Program-made: the position numbers and the translations under genes
Assembly (NCBI RefSeq): GCF_052078665.1
Contig: NZ_JBQJIK010000006.1
Span: 1 to 64,000, forward strand
Direction of reading: 5' to 3'
Source: Inquilinus sp052078665
GTDB taxonomy: Bacteria; Pseudomonadota; Alphaproteobacteria; DSM-16000; Inquilinaceae
Length of the DNA stretch: 64,000 bases
Shown here: positions 51,781-60,570 of the stretch, piece after piece
How positions within the stretch are numbered: position 1 is the stretch's first letter
Layout: each line of letters starts with the position of its first letter
Notes under the pieces: model-generated
What the model was told of the DNA's origin: nothing
Database searches by the model: none
What the model saw: the letters and a program-made list of their open reading frames with translations, nothing else

Positions 51781-54250
51781 CGCCGTTGGAGACCAGGCGC
51801 CGCCACGTCTCGAGGAAGCGCTCGCGGCGCCGCTCGTCCAGCGCCACCAGCAGCGACGGCCCCAGCGGGATCGGCTGCAGCGCGCCCTCGGTCTTGCCGG
51901 CGATGCTGCCGGCGGACCAGGGGCCGGAGATGTCGGGCATGATCGCGCCCAGGCCGGTGACGCCCGCCGCCAGGGCCTGGCCGCGCGGCGACAGCAGGTA
52001 GTCGACAAAGGCGCGGGCCAGCTCGGCATCCGGGGCAGCGCGGGGAATCAGCGCCACCCGGGTCATCACCAGGGCATAGTCCTCCGGCACCACCACGCCC
52101 AGGCGCAGCCCCGCCGCCTGCCGCGCGAAGGCGTAGGAGCCGAGCAGGTTGTAGCCGAGGATCAGTTCGCCGCTGACGATCCGGTCCAGCATCTCCGGGC
52201 TGCTGCCGCTCAGCTTGGCGTCGACCCGGCCGAAGGCCGCGGCCAGCCGCCAGAAGTTGGAGGAGATGAGCGCGTCCTGGCTGGCCAGCAGGTGGCCGAT
52301 GCCGCTGACCGCGATGTCGTAGGTGGCGACCCGGCCGCGGAACCGCTCCGGCTGCGCCTCCAGCAGCGCGATCAGCTCGGCATGCGACCGCGGCACCTCG
52401 GCCTCGGCCAGCAGGTCGGGGTTGTAGGCGATCACCGCCGGCTCGAAGGTGAAGCCGATCGCCTCGGCCCGCCACTGCGCCCAGTGCGGCAGCCGGTCGA
52501 GCCAGGGCGAGGCATAGGCCTGGGCGAAGCCGTCATTGGCCAGCTTCACCTGCAGGTCGGGGGCGGAGCTGATCATCAGGTCGGGCACGGGCGACAACTG
52601 CCCACTCGACGCCGCCTGGTACATCGGCAGCGTGTCGGTCTCCTGGTACACCACCCGGATGTCCGGCCGCAGCGCCTGGAAATCGGCGATGAAGCGGGCG
52701 AAGAGCGGGGTGTCGGTGGCGCCGAGGATGGTCAGCGTCCGCTCGCCGCCGGCCGGGGCGGGGTAGACGGTGGTGCCGGGCGCGGCCCGGCCGGGTTCGA
52801 CCGATCCCGCCAGCAGGGCCGCGGCCAGCAGCACCGCCGCGGCCGGGCCGTGCGGCCGCCGCCGTGCCGGCTCCGCCATCGGCAATGCGACCTCGACCTG
52901 CAGCCCGCCGCCCGGCCGGTCCAGCAGGGCCAGCGTGCCGCCATGGGCCGCGGCCACGGTGCGGACGATCGACAGGCCCAGCCCCGATCCCGGGCGGTCC
53001 CGGCTGCCCTCGCCGCGGGCGAAGCGCTCCAGCACCAGGTCCTTCTCCGCCGCCGGGATGCCCGGCCCCCGGTCGGAGACGTGGAGCACCGCCCGGCCGC
53101 GCTCGACCGCCGCCTCGATCTCGACCGTGCCGCCCGGCGCGTGGGTCAGGGCGTTGTGCACCAGGTTCCACAGCATCTCGCGCAGGGCCACGCGGTCGCC
53201 GCTGATCTCGGCCCGCGCCGCCTCCGGCGCCAGCGCCACGGCCAGCCGGCCGGCCTCCTCGAAATCCAGGCGCTGGCGCACATCCTCGACGATGGCGTCG
53301 AGCGCCACGACCGTCGCCTCGCGCGCCTCCAGCCGGTGGCGCACGGTCGCGTCCATCAGCAGCTGGTTGACCAGATGGCTGGCCTGCACCGCATTCTGGT
53401 GGATGCGGACGACGCGGTCGCGCAGCTTGGCGGGATCCTCCTCGTCGACCGCGACCTCGGCCTGGGCGCGCAGCGAGGCCAGCGGCGTGCGCACCTGGTG
53501 GGCGGCGTCGGCGACCAGGCCGCTGACCCGCTCCATCACGCTGCGCAGCCGGCCGATGAAGTCGTTCAGCGCCCCGGCCAGCTGCTGCACCTCGACCGGC
53601 ACCGGGACCTGCACCGGCGACAGATCCTCCGGCGCGCGGCGGCGCAGCTCGCGCTCCATCACCACCAGCGGCGCGAAGGCATAGCGGATGCCGAACCAGA
53701 CCAGGGCGATGGCGACCAGGCCGAGGGCGGCGAGGGGCAGGGCGGCCTGGCCCAGGATCTCCGACGCCAGCGCCGCGCGGGCGCCGCGGGTCTCGGCGAC
53801 GCGGATGGTGGCCCAGCCGGCCTTGCCCTCGACGAAGACCAGCCGGCCGACCGTCGCGATCCGCACCGCCTCGCCGTGATAGGTGCCCTCGGTGAAGCCG
53901 GGCGTGGCCGAGGCCGCCTGCGGCAGCCCGGCGCCGAGGTCGCGGTAGCCGGTGACGAAGGCGCCGTCCGGCGCCGCCACCTCGTAGAACACCCGGTCGT
54001 CGTCGGAGAAGTCGAGCATCGCCAGCGAGGCGGTGGGCAGCTCGACCGTGACCGCGCCGTCCTCGATCTGCACCGCGCCGGCGATGGTGAAGGCCGAGGC
54101 GGCGAGCAGCCGGTCGAAGGCGCTGTCTGAGGCGCCGCGGGCATAGTCGCGGATCAGGGCGACCAGCCCAATGCCGGCCAGCAGCAGCGCCAGCACGGTC
54201 AGCGCCAGCATGCGCCGCCGGATCGAGGCGCGGCCGGCCTTCGCACTCAC
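51758..54250 (-). CDS. TctE-type sensor histidine kinase fused to a periplasmic binding protein
   Basis: 830 residues in one uninterrupted frame, starting at a GTG that overlaps the response-regulator stop (GTGA). Order: membrane helix 14-33; periplasmic 2CSK_N-like sensor 35-165; membrane helix 168-190; HAMP; HisKA with the phospho-accepting H251 in AAHQVRTPL; ATPase with N-box WNLVHNALTH, DRGPGIP and GSGLGLSIV, ending near 457; a third hydrophobic segment 468-483; and an iron-type extracellular solute-binding domain 500-830 (TLTILGATDTPLFARFI, YNLLGSYAFARQ). The third segment looks like a signal peptide with GRAAPG. ATG 52879 (M458) could start a separate binding protein, but only a weak GAGG lies 11 bases before it. 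Confidence 0.88.
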   Translation of the reverse strand: MSAKAGRASIRRRMLALTVLALLLAGIGLVALIRDYARGASDSAFDRLLAASAFTIAGAVQIEDGAVTVELPTASLAMLDFSDDDRVFYEVAAPDGAFVTGYRDLGAGLPQAASATPGFTEGTYHGEAVRIATVGRLVFVEGKAGWATIRVAETRGARAALASEILGQAALPLAALGLVAIALVWFGIRYAFAPLVVMERELRRRAPEDLSPVQVPVPVEVQQLAGALNDFIGRLRSVMERVSGLVADAAHQVRTPLASLRAQAEVAVDEEDPAKLRDRVVRIHQNAVQASHLVNQLLMDATVRHRLEAREATVVALDAIVEDVRQRLDFEEAGRLAVALAPEAARAEISGDRVALREMLWNLVHNALTHAPGGTVEIEAAVERGRAVLHVSDRGPGIPAAEKDLVLERFARGEGSRDRPGSGLGLSIVRTVAAAHGGTLALLDRPGGGLQVEVALPMAEPARRRPHGPAAAVLLAAALLAGSVEPGRAAPGTTVYPAPAGGERTLTILGATDTPLFARFIADFQALRPDIRVVYQETDTLPMYQAASSGQLSPVPDLMISSAPDLQVKLANDGFAQAYASPWLDRLPHWAQWRAEAIGFTFEPAVIAYNPDLLAEAEVPRSHAELIALLEAQPERFRGRVATYDIAVSGIGHLLASQDALISSNFWRLAAAFGRVDAKLSGSSPEMLDRIVSGELILGYNLLGSYAFARQAAGLRLGVVVPEDYALVMTRVALIPRAAPDAELARAFVDYLLSPRGQALAAGVTGLGAIMPDISGPWSAGSIAGKTEGALQPIPLGPSLLVALDERRRERFLETWRRLVSNGAEPMTGR

Positions 54251-54924
54251 TCGCGGGTTCCGCGCGGCTGCACCCGATAGCCGGTGCCGCGCAGGGTGAC
54301 GATGTCGATATCGGCGCCCTCCAGCTTGCGGCGGACGCGCGAGACCAGCAGCTCCAGCGCGTTGACCGACACCTCGGCCTCGTCGCCGAACAGCTGCATC
54401 ATCAGCCTGTCCTTGGCCGCGACCTGGCCGGCGCGGGTCAGCAGGATCTCCAGCAGGCGGAACTCGCGGCGGCCGAACTCGACATGCTGGCCGGCGACGG
54501 TGACGGCGCGCCCGGCCAGGTCCAGGGTGACGTTGCCATGCGCCACGGTGCTGCTGGTCTGGCCCGCCGGCCGCCGCAGCAGGGCCCGCAGCCGCGCTTC
54601 CAGCTCGCGCAGGTCGAACGGCTTGACCAGATAGTCGTCGGCGCCGAGGTCGAGGATGCCGACCTTGTCGTCGATCTCGGACCGGGCGGTGACCACCAGC
54701 ACCGGGGCGTCGACGCCGCGGCGGCGCAGGTCGCGCAGCACGGCGAAGCCGTCCTGGCCGGGCAGCATGATGTCCAGCAGCACGGCGTCGAAGGCATCGT
54801 GGCCGGCGGCCTCGACCGCCGCCAGCCCGTCGCGCACCCATTCGACCGAATGGCCGGATTTGCGCAGCCGGTTCTCCACCGCCTCCCCGAGATCGGGATT
54901 GTCTTCGACCAGAAGGATCCGCAT
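54247..54924 (-). CDS. tctD: OmpR-family response regulator (TctD-like)
   Basis: 225 residues from the ATG at 54924 with AAGGAC upstream. The receiver domain has the acidic pocket VEDN, the phospho-acceptor D51 in LLDIMLPGQDG and the switch lysine in DYLVKPFD. The C-terminal winged helix matches OmpR/PhoB (FGRREFRLLEILLTRAGQVA, SRVRRKLEG, TLRGTGYRV). It is cotranscribed with the fused sensor kinase (four-base overlap) and most likely activates the tctCBA operon downstream when a carboxylate is sensed. Confidence 0.95.
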   Translation of the reverse strand: MRILLVEDNPDLGEAVENRLRKSGHSVEWVRDGLAAVEAAGHDAFDAVLLDIMLPGQDGFAVLRDLRRRGVDAPVLVVTARSEIDDKVGILDLGADDYLVKPFDLRELEARLRALLRRPAGQTSSTVAHGNVTLDLAGRAVTVAGQHVEFGRREFRLLEILLTRAGQVAAKDRLMMQLFGDEAEVSVNALELLVSRVRRKLEGADIDIVTLRGTGYRVQPRGTRE

Positions 54925-54980
54925 CCGTCCTTCTTGTCGGAAAGCGCAGGGCGCGGCAAGGCGGTCGCGCCGAGGCGGCG

Positions 54981-55412
54981 TCAGACCGCGTCCTGCAGAT
55001 GGCCCGACGGCGCGTACTTCACCTGCCAATCGGCGATGCAGCCGAGCGTGCCGCATTTGCGGCACCGGAGCCCGACATAGAGCCAGCGCACGTCTCCGCT
55101 GTCATGCAGCGAGAAGCCGACGCCGATATTGGCCTGATCGGAACGGCATTTGCAGCGCCACGGTTTCAGCTCCGCCTCCGCCGAATACTCTTCGCTGTCG
55201 CAGACGAAATGCGCGGTCGAACATCGCGCGCAGCTGCGCCGCACGCAGCCTTCGTCGGCATCGGCTTCCACCCTGAAGTCGACCGAAGAGCAGGGACATT
55301 GCGCCAGGCGGAACGCCGAAATCGGCATGCCCTCGACGTAGGCCCGCAGATAGGCCTTGATGTCCAGCGGGTGCGTGCCGACCCAGTATTTTCCAGTCGT
55401 ATCGATGGTCAT
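54981..55412 (-). CDS. Cysteine-rich protein of unknown function
   Basis: 143 residues with eleven cysteines: C39, C41, C56, C61, C64, C71, C87, C89, C117, C120 and C125. They form pairs such as CPC, SCARC, CKC and CRKC-GTLGC, as in zinc ribbons, so two or three metal sites are likely. No signal peptide and no recognised family. It opens with MTIDTTGKYWVGTHPLDIKA and is followed 56 bases away by the response regulator on the same strand, but the spacing does not prove an operon. Confidence 0.75.
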   Translation of the reverse strand: MTIDTTGKYWVGTHPLDIKAYLRAYVEGMPISAFRLAQCPCSSVDFRVEADADEGCVRRSCARCSTAHFVCDSEEYSAEAELKPWRCKCRSDQANIGVGFSLHDSGDVRWLYVGLRCRKCGTLGCIADWQVKYAPSGHLQDAV

Positions 55413-55473
55413 GATCGGTCCCCCCGGCCAGTTCCCGGAATGATCCTATCAGACCCAAGGCCGGCACAAGCGC

Positions 55474-56355
55474 CTATGCCGCCGCCTCGGACAGCAGCCA
55501 CAGCCGCATCGCCGCGACCTTGCGGGTGTCCCACAGCTCCGGCGGCGCGACGATGTAGAAGCCGCGGCCCGGCGGCAGGCGGACATCCAGCGGCGGTGCC
55601 GCCAGGTGCCCGGCCTGCAGCTCGCGCTCGACCAGCGGGCGGGGCACCAGGGCGATGCCCTGGCCCAGCAGCGCCGCCTCGATCGCATGCAGGGTGTGGC
55701 TGAAGCGGACGCCGCGCCGGGCCTCGGCTTCGTCGCGGCCGCTGGCGCGGTACCATTCGGCCCACAGGAAGTGGGAATCATGCAGCAGCGGCACCCGGGT
55801 GCCGAGATCGGCCGGGTCGAGCGTGCCGTCGGGCCGGCACAGCGCCGGGCTGCACACCGCCACCGGATCGGCCGGGAACAGCAGCTGCGCCGCCAGGCCG
55901 GGATCGACGCCGGTGCCGTAGCGCACCGCCAGGTCGACGCCGTCGCGGCGGAAATCGACCAGGTCGTTGGAGGCCGAGAGGCGGACATCGATGCCGGGAT
56001 GGCGGCGGGTGAAGCCGTCCAGCCGCGGCACCAGCCAGCGCGACACGAAGCTGGGCGTGGCGCTGACCGTCAGCACATCGGCCTGCTGGGCGATCCGGGC
56101 CGCGGCGTCGGCGATCAGCCGGAACGCCTGCTCCACCGGCGGCAGCAGCGCCTCGCCGGCCGGGGTCAGGGCCAGGCCGCGGGCGTGGCGCTCGAACAGC
56201 GCGGCGCCCAGCGCCTGCTCCAGCCCGCGCACCTGCTGCGCCACGGCGCTCTGGGTCACGTTCAGCGCCTCGGCCGCCGCCCGGAAGCTCAGGTGGCGGG
56301 CCGCGGCGCGGAAGGCGCGCAGGCCGTTCAGCGGCGGCAGCCGGTCGGCGAGCAT
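55474..56355 (-). CDS. LysR-family regulator (GcvA-like)
   Basis: 293 residues from the ATG at 56355. The helix-turn-helix reads LNGLRAFRAAARHLSFRAAA followed by EALNVTQSAVAQQVRGLE, and the effector domain has the GcvA-type SVSATPSFVSRWLVPRL start and LGQGIALVPRPLVERELQAG. GcvA-like regulators often activate a divergent gene; here that is an SDR, 93 bases away. Its own repression from the same gap is likely. Confidence 0.93.
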   Translation of the reverse strand: MLADRLPPLNGLRAFRAAARHLSFRAAAEALNVTQSAVAQQVRGLEQALGAALFERHARGLALTPAGEALLPPVEQAFRLIADAAARIAQQADVLTVSATPSFVSRWLVPRLDGFTRRHPGIDVRLSASNDLVDFRRDGVDLAVRYGTGVDPGLAAQLLFPADPVAVCSPALCRPDGTLDPADLGTRVPLLHDSHFLWAEWYRASGRDEAEARRGVRFSHTLHAIEAALLGQGIALVPRPLVERELQAGHLAAPPLDVRLPPGRGFYIVAPPELWDTRKVAAMRLWLLSEAAA

Positions 56356-56448
56356 GTAGTTTTCCTGCAGCCTGGGTGAAGAACTTCCCGTTTGTCTCCT
56401 CCGCCCGGCGGGCGCATCTGTCAAGCACGGCCTAAAGGAGAAATCAGG

Positions 56449-57156
56449 ATGAATACGACCGAACGGGTGGCCATCGTCACCGCCGCCAGCAAGGGGATGG
56501 GCGCCGCGATCGCCCGCGAGCTGGCCCAGCGCGGCTACAGGCTGGCGCTGTTCGCCACCTCCGACGCGGTGACCGCGCTGGCCGACGAGCTGGGCGGCAT
56601 CGCCGTGCGCGGCTCGGTGACCGAGCCGGCGGATTTGCAGCGCCTGGTCGATGCGACGCTGGAGCGCTGGGGCCGGATCGACGCGGTGGTCAACAACACC
56701 GGCCACCCGCCCAAGGGCGACCTGCTGGCGATCCCGGATGCTGACTGGCATCTCGGCCTCGACCTGGTCCTGGTCAATGTCGTGCGCCTGGCCCGGCTGG
56801 TGACGCCGGCGATGGAGCAGGCGGGGAAGGGCTCGATCGTCAACATCTCGGCCTTCGGCGCGGTGCAGCCGGGCGCGGCCTATCCGATCTCGTCGGTGCT
56901 GCGGGCCGGGCTGTCGGCCTTCACCAAGCTGTATGCCGACCGCTACGCCGCCGCCGGCATCCGCATGAACAGCGTGCTGCCCGGCTTCATCGACAGCTAT
57001 CCGGAGACGCCGGAGCTGATCGCCCAGATCCCCTCGAGGCGCTTCGGCACGGTCGAGGAGATCGCCGCCACCACCGCCTTCCTGCTGTCCGACGAGGCCG
57101 GCTACATCACCGGCCAGAACCTGCTGGTCGATGGCGGGCTGGTGAAGGGGATCTGA
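56449..57156 (+). CDS. Atypical SDR oxidoreductase
   Basis: 235 residues from the ATG at 56449, preceded by AAAGGAG and CAGG. The Rossmann motif is altered (VTAASKGMGAAIA, alanine for the first glycine) and the active site reads SAFGAVQPGAAYPISSVLRA: serine and tyrosine are in place, but the lysine expected four residues after the tyrosine is serine. The C-terminal GYITGQNLLVDGGL is normal. Either a divergent reductase or a binding protein. Divergent from a GcvA-like regulator, its probable activator; convergent with a symporter gene three bases away. Confidence 0.88.
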   Translation: MNTTERVAIVTAASKGMGAAIARELAQRGYRLALFATSDAVTALADELGGIAVRGSVTEPADLQRLVDATLERWGRIDAVVNNTGHPPKGDLLAIPDADWHLGLDLVLVNVVRLARLVTPAMEQAGKGSIVNISAFGAVQPGAAYPISSVLRAGLSAFTKLYADRYAAAGIRMNSVLPGFIDSYPETPELIAQIPSRRFGTVEEIAATTAFLLSDEAGYITGQNLLVDGGLVKGI

Positions 57157-57159
57157 CGG

Positions 57160-58212
57160 TCAGGCGGCCCGTGCCGTCCGGCCGCGCGCCGGCTTCTCGT
57201 TCTGGTTCTTATGGGCTTCGCGCGCCTCCGCGTCCGTCAGCGGGCGGGCGGCGAGGCGGCCGGCGATGACGCTGACCGCCATCAGCTGGAAGAAGTGGAA
57301 CAGCATAAACGGCGCCAGCACCAGGCCGAGCTGCGGCGAGGTGCCGAACATCAGCCGGGCCAGCGGCACGCCGGTCGCCAGCGACTTCTTCGAGCCGCAG
57401 AAGGTCGCGGCGATGGTGTCGGGCAGGTCGAAGCCGGCCAGGCGGCAGACGGCCCACATCACGGAGAAGGCGACGCCGAACAGCAGCACCACGCCGGCGA
57501 CGATCTCGACCAGCACGATCGGGTCTTGCTGCGACCAGATGCCGGATGCCATCGAATCGGCGAAGGAGCCGTAGACGATCGCCAGGATGATGACCCGGTC
57601 GGCCATCTTGATCCGGGCGTAGTGGCGGTTGGCCCAGGCGCTGAGCAGCGGCCGCACCAGCTGGCCGAGCACGATCGGCAGCACCACCAGCAGCGCCACC
57701 TTCAGCAGCACCGGGCCGAGCGGCATCGGCGCGCCCTGGTTGTGGGTGTACCAGGCCATCAGCAGCGGCGTGATCGCGACACCGAGCAGGCTCGACAGCG
57801 TGGCGTTGAAGATCGAGGCCGGCAGGTTGCCGCGCGCCAGCGAGGTCATCGCCACCGAGGAGGAGATGGTCGAGGGCAGGACGGCGAGGAAGAAGAAGCC
57901 CAGCAGCAGCTCCGGCCGGATCCAGCCCTCGCCGAGCGCGCCGACGCCCAGCACCAGGGCCGGGAACAGGATGAAGGTGCCGGCGGTGGCCACCAGGTGC
58001 AGCCGCCAATGCGACGCCCCGGCCCGCATCTTCTCCGGCGCCAGGGTCAGGCCGTAGAGGAAGAACACGACCGAGACGCCGTAGGTCGAGATCCAGTCCC
58101 AGTGCAGGGGGCCGCCGGTGACGCCCGGTGTGGGCCAGAGACACGCCGCGAGGGCGACGAGGGGAAGGGCGATCATGAACCAGTCGGGCTTAGCCCGGCG
58201 TGTCTTGCTCAT
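57160..58212 (-). CDS. Bile acid:sodium symporter-like transporter (SBF-like, YfeH/SLC10A7 group)
   Basis: 350 residues with about ten membrane segments. The pattern GVSVVFFLYGLTLAPEKM, LAVLPSTISSSVAMTSLARG and AATFCGSKKSLATGVPLA matches the SBF-like family (PF13593 type). Substrate unknown; an organic anion is expected. I chose ATG 58212 rather than the GTG just before it. A palindrome CGTATACG (58250-58257), similar to GntR operators, lies 38 bases upstream. Confidence 0.9.
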   Translation of the reverse strand: MSKTRRAKPDWFMIALPLVALAACLWPTPGVTGGPLHWDWISTYGVSVVFFLYGLTLAPEKMRAGASHWRLHLVATAGTFILFPALVLGVGALGEGWIRPELLLGFFFLAVLPSTISSSVAMTSLARGNLPASIFNATLSSLLGVAITPLLMAWYTHNQGAPMPLGPVLLKVALLVVLPIVLGQLVRPLLSAWANRHYARIKMADRVIILAIVYGSFADSMASGIWSQQDPIVLVEIVAGVVLLFGVAFSVMWAVCRLAGFDLPDTIAATFCGSKKSLATGVPLARLMFGTSPQLGLVLAPFMLFHFFQLMAVSVIAGRLAARPLTDAEAREAHKNQNEKPARGRTARAA

Positions 58213-58353
58213 CACTCACTCGCAACTTGCTCGGGTGACCCGTGCATTCCGTATACGAAATAGGATGCGGCATGCCCGGACCACCCCCGATCCGGCATGG
58301 GTGTGTTGCAGTGCGGAAATGGATGCTGCAGATGCGAAGGGGCGCGCGGCGCT

Positions 58354-58833
58354 TCAGCCCACGCGCCAGACGAAATACGGCCAGTCCGGCGTCTCGAAGG
58401 GCAGGGCGGTCCAGCGCGGCGCCTGCAGCGGCCGGTCGCTGACCACCAGGCCGCCGGGCGCCATCAGCGGATCGACCAGCCCGGCCAGCCAGCCGGCCTG
58501 GGCGGCGTCGCGGGCGCGGTCCTCGCTGCCGAAATCGGCATGGGCCAGCGCTGCGGGTGCGCGACCGGACAGGGCCGGCAGGGTCTCGCGGAAATCGCCC
58601 AGCACCAGGTCGGCGCCGGCCGGTGCGGCATCGGGCGGGGCGTGCAGGTCGCGGTCGAAGGCGATGATCTGCCGTTCCGGGAACAGCTTGCGCAGATGGC
58701 TGTAGGTGCGGCCCTTGCCCAGGCCGATCTCCAGCACCGGGCCGGGCAGGCCGCGGATCTCCTCCGCCGCCCGCTCCAGCGCCCGGCGCTGGGTGGTGAG
58801 GCGGGCGATCATGCGGTCGAGGCGGCTGTCCAT
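58354..58833 (-). CDS. Class I SAM-dependent methyltransferase (Methyltransf_17 type)
   Basis: 159 residues. The SAM-binding motif is PVLEIGLGKGRTYSHLRKLF with the acidic residue in IIAFDRDLHAP and LVLGDFRETLPAL. The small size and LMAPGGLVVSDRPL ending fit the compact PF12692-type family, whose substrates are not established. It starts 177 bases from the divergent second methyltransferase gene, with an inverted repeat between them. Confidence 0.85.
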   Translation of the reverse strand: MDSRLDRMIARLTTQRRALERAAEEIRGLPGPVLEIGLGKGRTYSHLRKLFPERQIIAFDRDLHAPPDAAPAGADLVLGDFRETLPALSGRAPAALAHADFGSEDRARDAAQAGWLAGLVDPLMAPGGLVVSDRPLQAPRWTALPFETPDWPYFVWRVG

Positions 58834-58922
58834 GGGGTGGCTCCGGGCAGGCTCGATGGATGTCGAAGGCCGCCACTGTAGGTTCGGCCGGGGACGCCGT
58901 CGATCCCGCGGATGCAGGCTGA

Positions 58923-58948
58923 AATTTGTCAGGTCGTCCGGACAAATT
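58923..58948. promoter_or_regulatory. Inverted repeat AATTTGTC-N10-GACAAATT
   Basis: A perfect eight-base inverted repeat (58923-58930 and 58941-58948) lies between two divergent methyltransferase genes, in an AT-richer patch. It is a good operator candidate for the GntR regulator encoded just downstream at 59701. Confidence 0.55.
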
Positions 58949-59010
58949 CACCGGCCTGTCACATCCTGGGTGTAGGGTCGCCGTATTCCGCCCGACACCG
59001 AGGACAGGTC

Positions 59011-59691
59011 ATGACCGCCCCTGCCTACGCCACCTGGCACACCGACCCGCAGAAAGAGGCCGCGATGGGCCCTTCGCACGCCCCGCTGTGGCGCCATTTC
59101 ATCGAGACGCTGCCGGACCGCGACCTCACGACCCGGACTGTCCTGGATTTCGGCTGCAACCGGGGCGGCTTCCTGCGCCTGCTGCACACGCTGCGGCCGT
59201 TCCGCCGGGCCGTCGGCATCGACATCGCCTCGGACTCGATCGCGGCGGCGACCGCCGACCGAGGGGACCTGCCGCTGCATTTCGAGGTGGCGACGGACCT
59301 GTCGCCGTGGGCGGACAGCTTCGACATCGCCTTCAGCTACGAGGTGATCTATTTGCTGCCCGACCTCGCCGGCCACGCCAGGGGCATGTTCGACGCGCTG
59401 CGCGACGGCGGGGTCTACTACGCGGTCACCGGCTGCCACACCGAAAGCCCGCTCTGGCCACGGTGGCGGGAGGTGATCGGCGCCGCCAGCAACGCGCCGG
59501 TGCAGGACCGCGCCCCGCAGGACTTCATCGAGGCCTTCGCCGCGGCCGGATTCGCCGTCTCGGTGAAGCGCTTCGGCTATGACGGCTTCATCCCGGCGAC
59601 CAAGGACCGGTCCTACTATCCCAGCATCATCGATGCGATCACCTATGCCGCCGACCACAAGCTGCTGTTCCGGCTCGAGAAGCGCGTCTGA
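59011..59691 (+). CDS. Class I SAM-dependent methyltransferase
   Basis: 226 residues from the ATG at 59011 (GAGGACAGG upstream). The Rossmann-type motif VLDFGCNRGGFLRLLH, acidic VGIDIASDSI and the later FDIAFSYEVIYLLPDL identify a small-molecule methyltransferase with the UbiE-like fold. It is followed nine bases later by a GntR regulator gene and is probably cotranscribed with it. Substrate unknown. Confidence 0.88.
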   Translation: MTAPAYATWHTDPQKEAAMGPSHAPLWRHFIETLPDRDLTTRTVLDFGCNRGGFLRLLHTLRPFRRAVGIDIASDSIAAATADRGDLPLHFEVATDLSPWADSFDIAFSYEVIYLLPDLAGHARGMFDALRDGGVYYAVTGCHTESPLWPRWREVIGAASNAPVQDRAPQDFIEAFAAAGFAVSVKRFGYDGFIPATKDRSYYPSIIDAITYAADHKLLFRLEKRV

Positions 59692-59700
59692 GAGGCCGTC

Positions 59701-60429
59701 ATGACCGCGATCGAGCGCCGCCCCGGCAGCGTCCTCTGGCACCAGCTGGGCGACGCGCTGGCGGCGGAGATCGCGGCGGGGCGGCTGGCGCCGGGCAGCC
59801 GGCTGCCGACGGAAGCGCAGCTGGTGAAGCGGTTCGGCGTCAGCCGCTTCACGGTGCGGCAGGCGCTCGGCCATCTGGAGGCGCGCGGCCTGGTGCGCGC
59901 CGAGCAGGGGCGGGGCACCTTCGTGCACAAGGGCACGCTGGACTATGCGATCTCGCCCCGCACCCGCTTCCACAGGAACCTGATCGAGCAGGGCTTCGAG
60001 CCCGGCGGCGAGCTGCTGCTGCATGAGGAGATCGCGGCCCCCGACCGGGTCGCGGACCGGCTGCGGGTCTTGCCGGGCACCATGGTCATCCGCCGCCGCG
60101 GCGTCATGACGGCCGACGGCGTGCCGGTCGAGCTGGGCGACTCCTTCTACCCGGCCGGCCGGTTCCCCGGGTGGGAAGAGGCCAGGCGCGCGCATCCGAC
60201 CATCACCGCCGCACTCGCCGTCTACGGCATCGACGATTACGAGCGCGTCTCGACCTCGATCGAGGCGCGCATGCCGACAGCGGAAGAGGCGCGCCTGCTG
60301 CGGCAGCCCAGATCCATCCCCGTCATGGTGGTGGAGAAAGTGGATGCCGACCGCGCCGGCGTCGCGTTCTGCTACTCCTCCGCGGTGTGGTCGGCCGAGC
60401 GGGTGACCTTCACGATCCCGCGCGGCTAG
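59701..60429 (+). CDS. GntR-family regulator with UTRA domain (HutC/PhnF type)
   Basis: 242 residues. The winged helix reads GRLAPGSRLPTEAQLVKRFG, then VSRFTVRQALGHLEARGLV; the C-terminal half (about 95-240) is a UTRA effector domain with TAEEARLL and a VxxRR segment (MVIRRRGVMTADGVPVEL). HutC-type repressors bind small ligands such as urocanate, sugars or phosphonates. It follows a methyltransferase gene by nine bases, and the inverted repeat at 58923 upstream of that gene may be its operator. Confidence 0.92.
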   Translation: MTAIERRPGSVLWHQLGDALAAEIAAGRLAPGSRLPTEAQLVKRFGVSRFTVRQALGHLEARGLVRAEQGRGTFVHKGTLDYAISPRTRFHRNLIEQGFEPGGELLLHEEIAAPDRVADRLRVLPGTMVIRRRGVMTADGVPVELGDSFYPAGRFPGWEEARRAHPTITAALAVYGIDDYERVSTSIEARMPTAEEARLLRQPRSIPVMVVEKVDADRAGVAFCYSSAVWSAERVTFTIPRG

Positions 60430-60570
60430 GCCCGCGGCCGATCGCGGCGGTGCTGGCTGTGGAATCCGGGGACCCGGGTTGCTATGGTCTCGCCCGCCGG
60501 GCCGGCCCGCCGCCCGGCGATGCGGTTGCGTGCGCGGCCGCAGGGCTCACCTGGGAAAGAGACGGAGACG

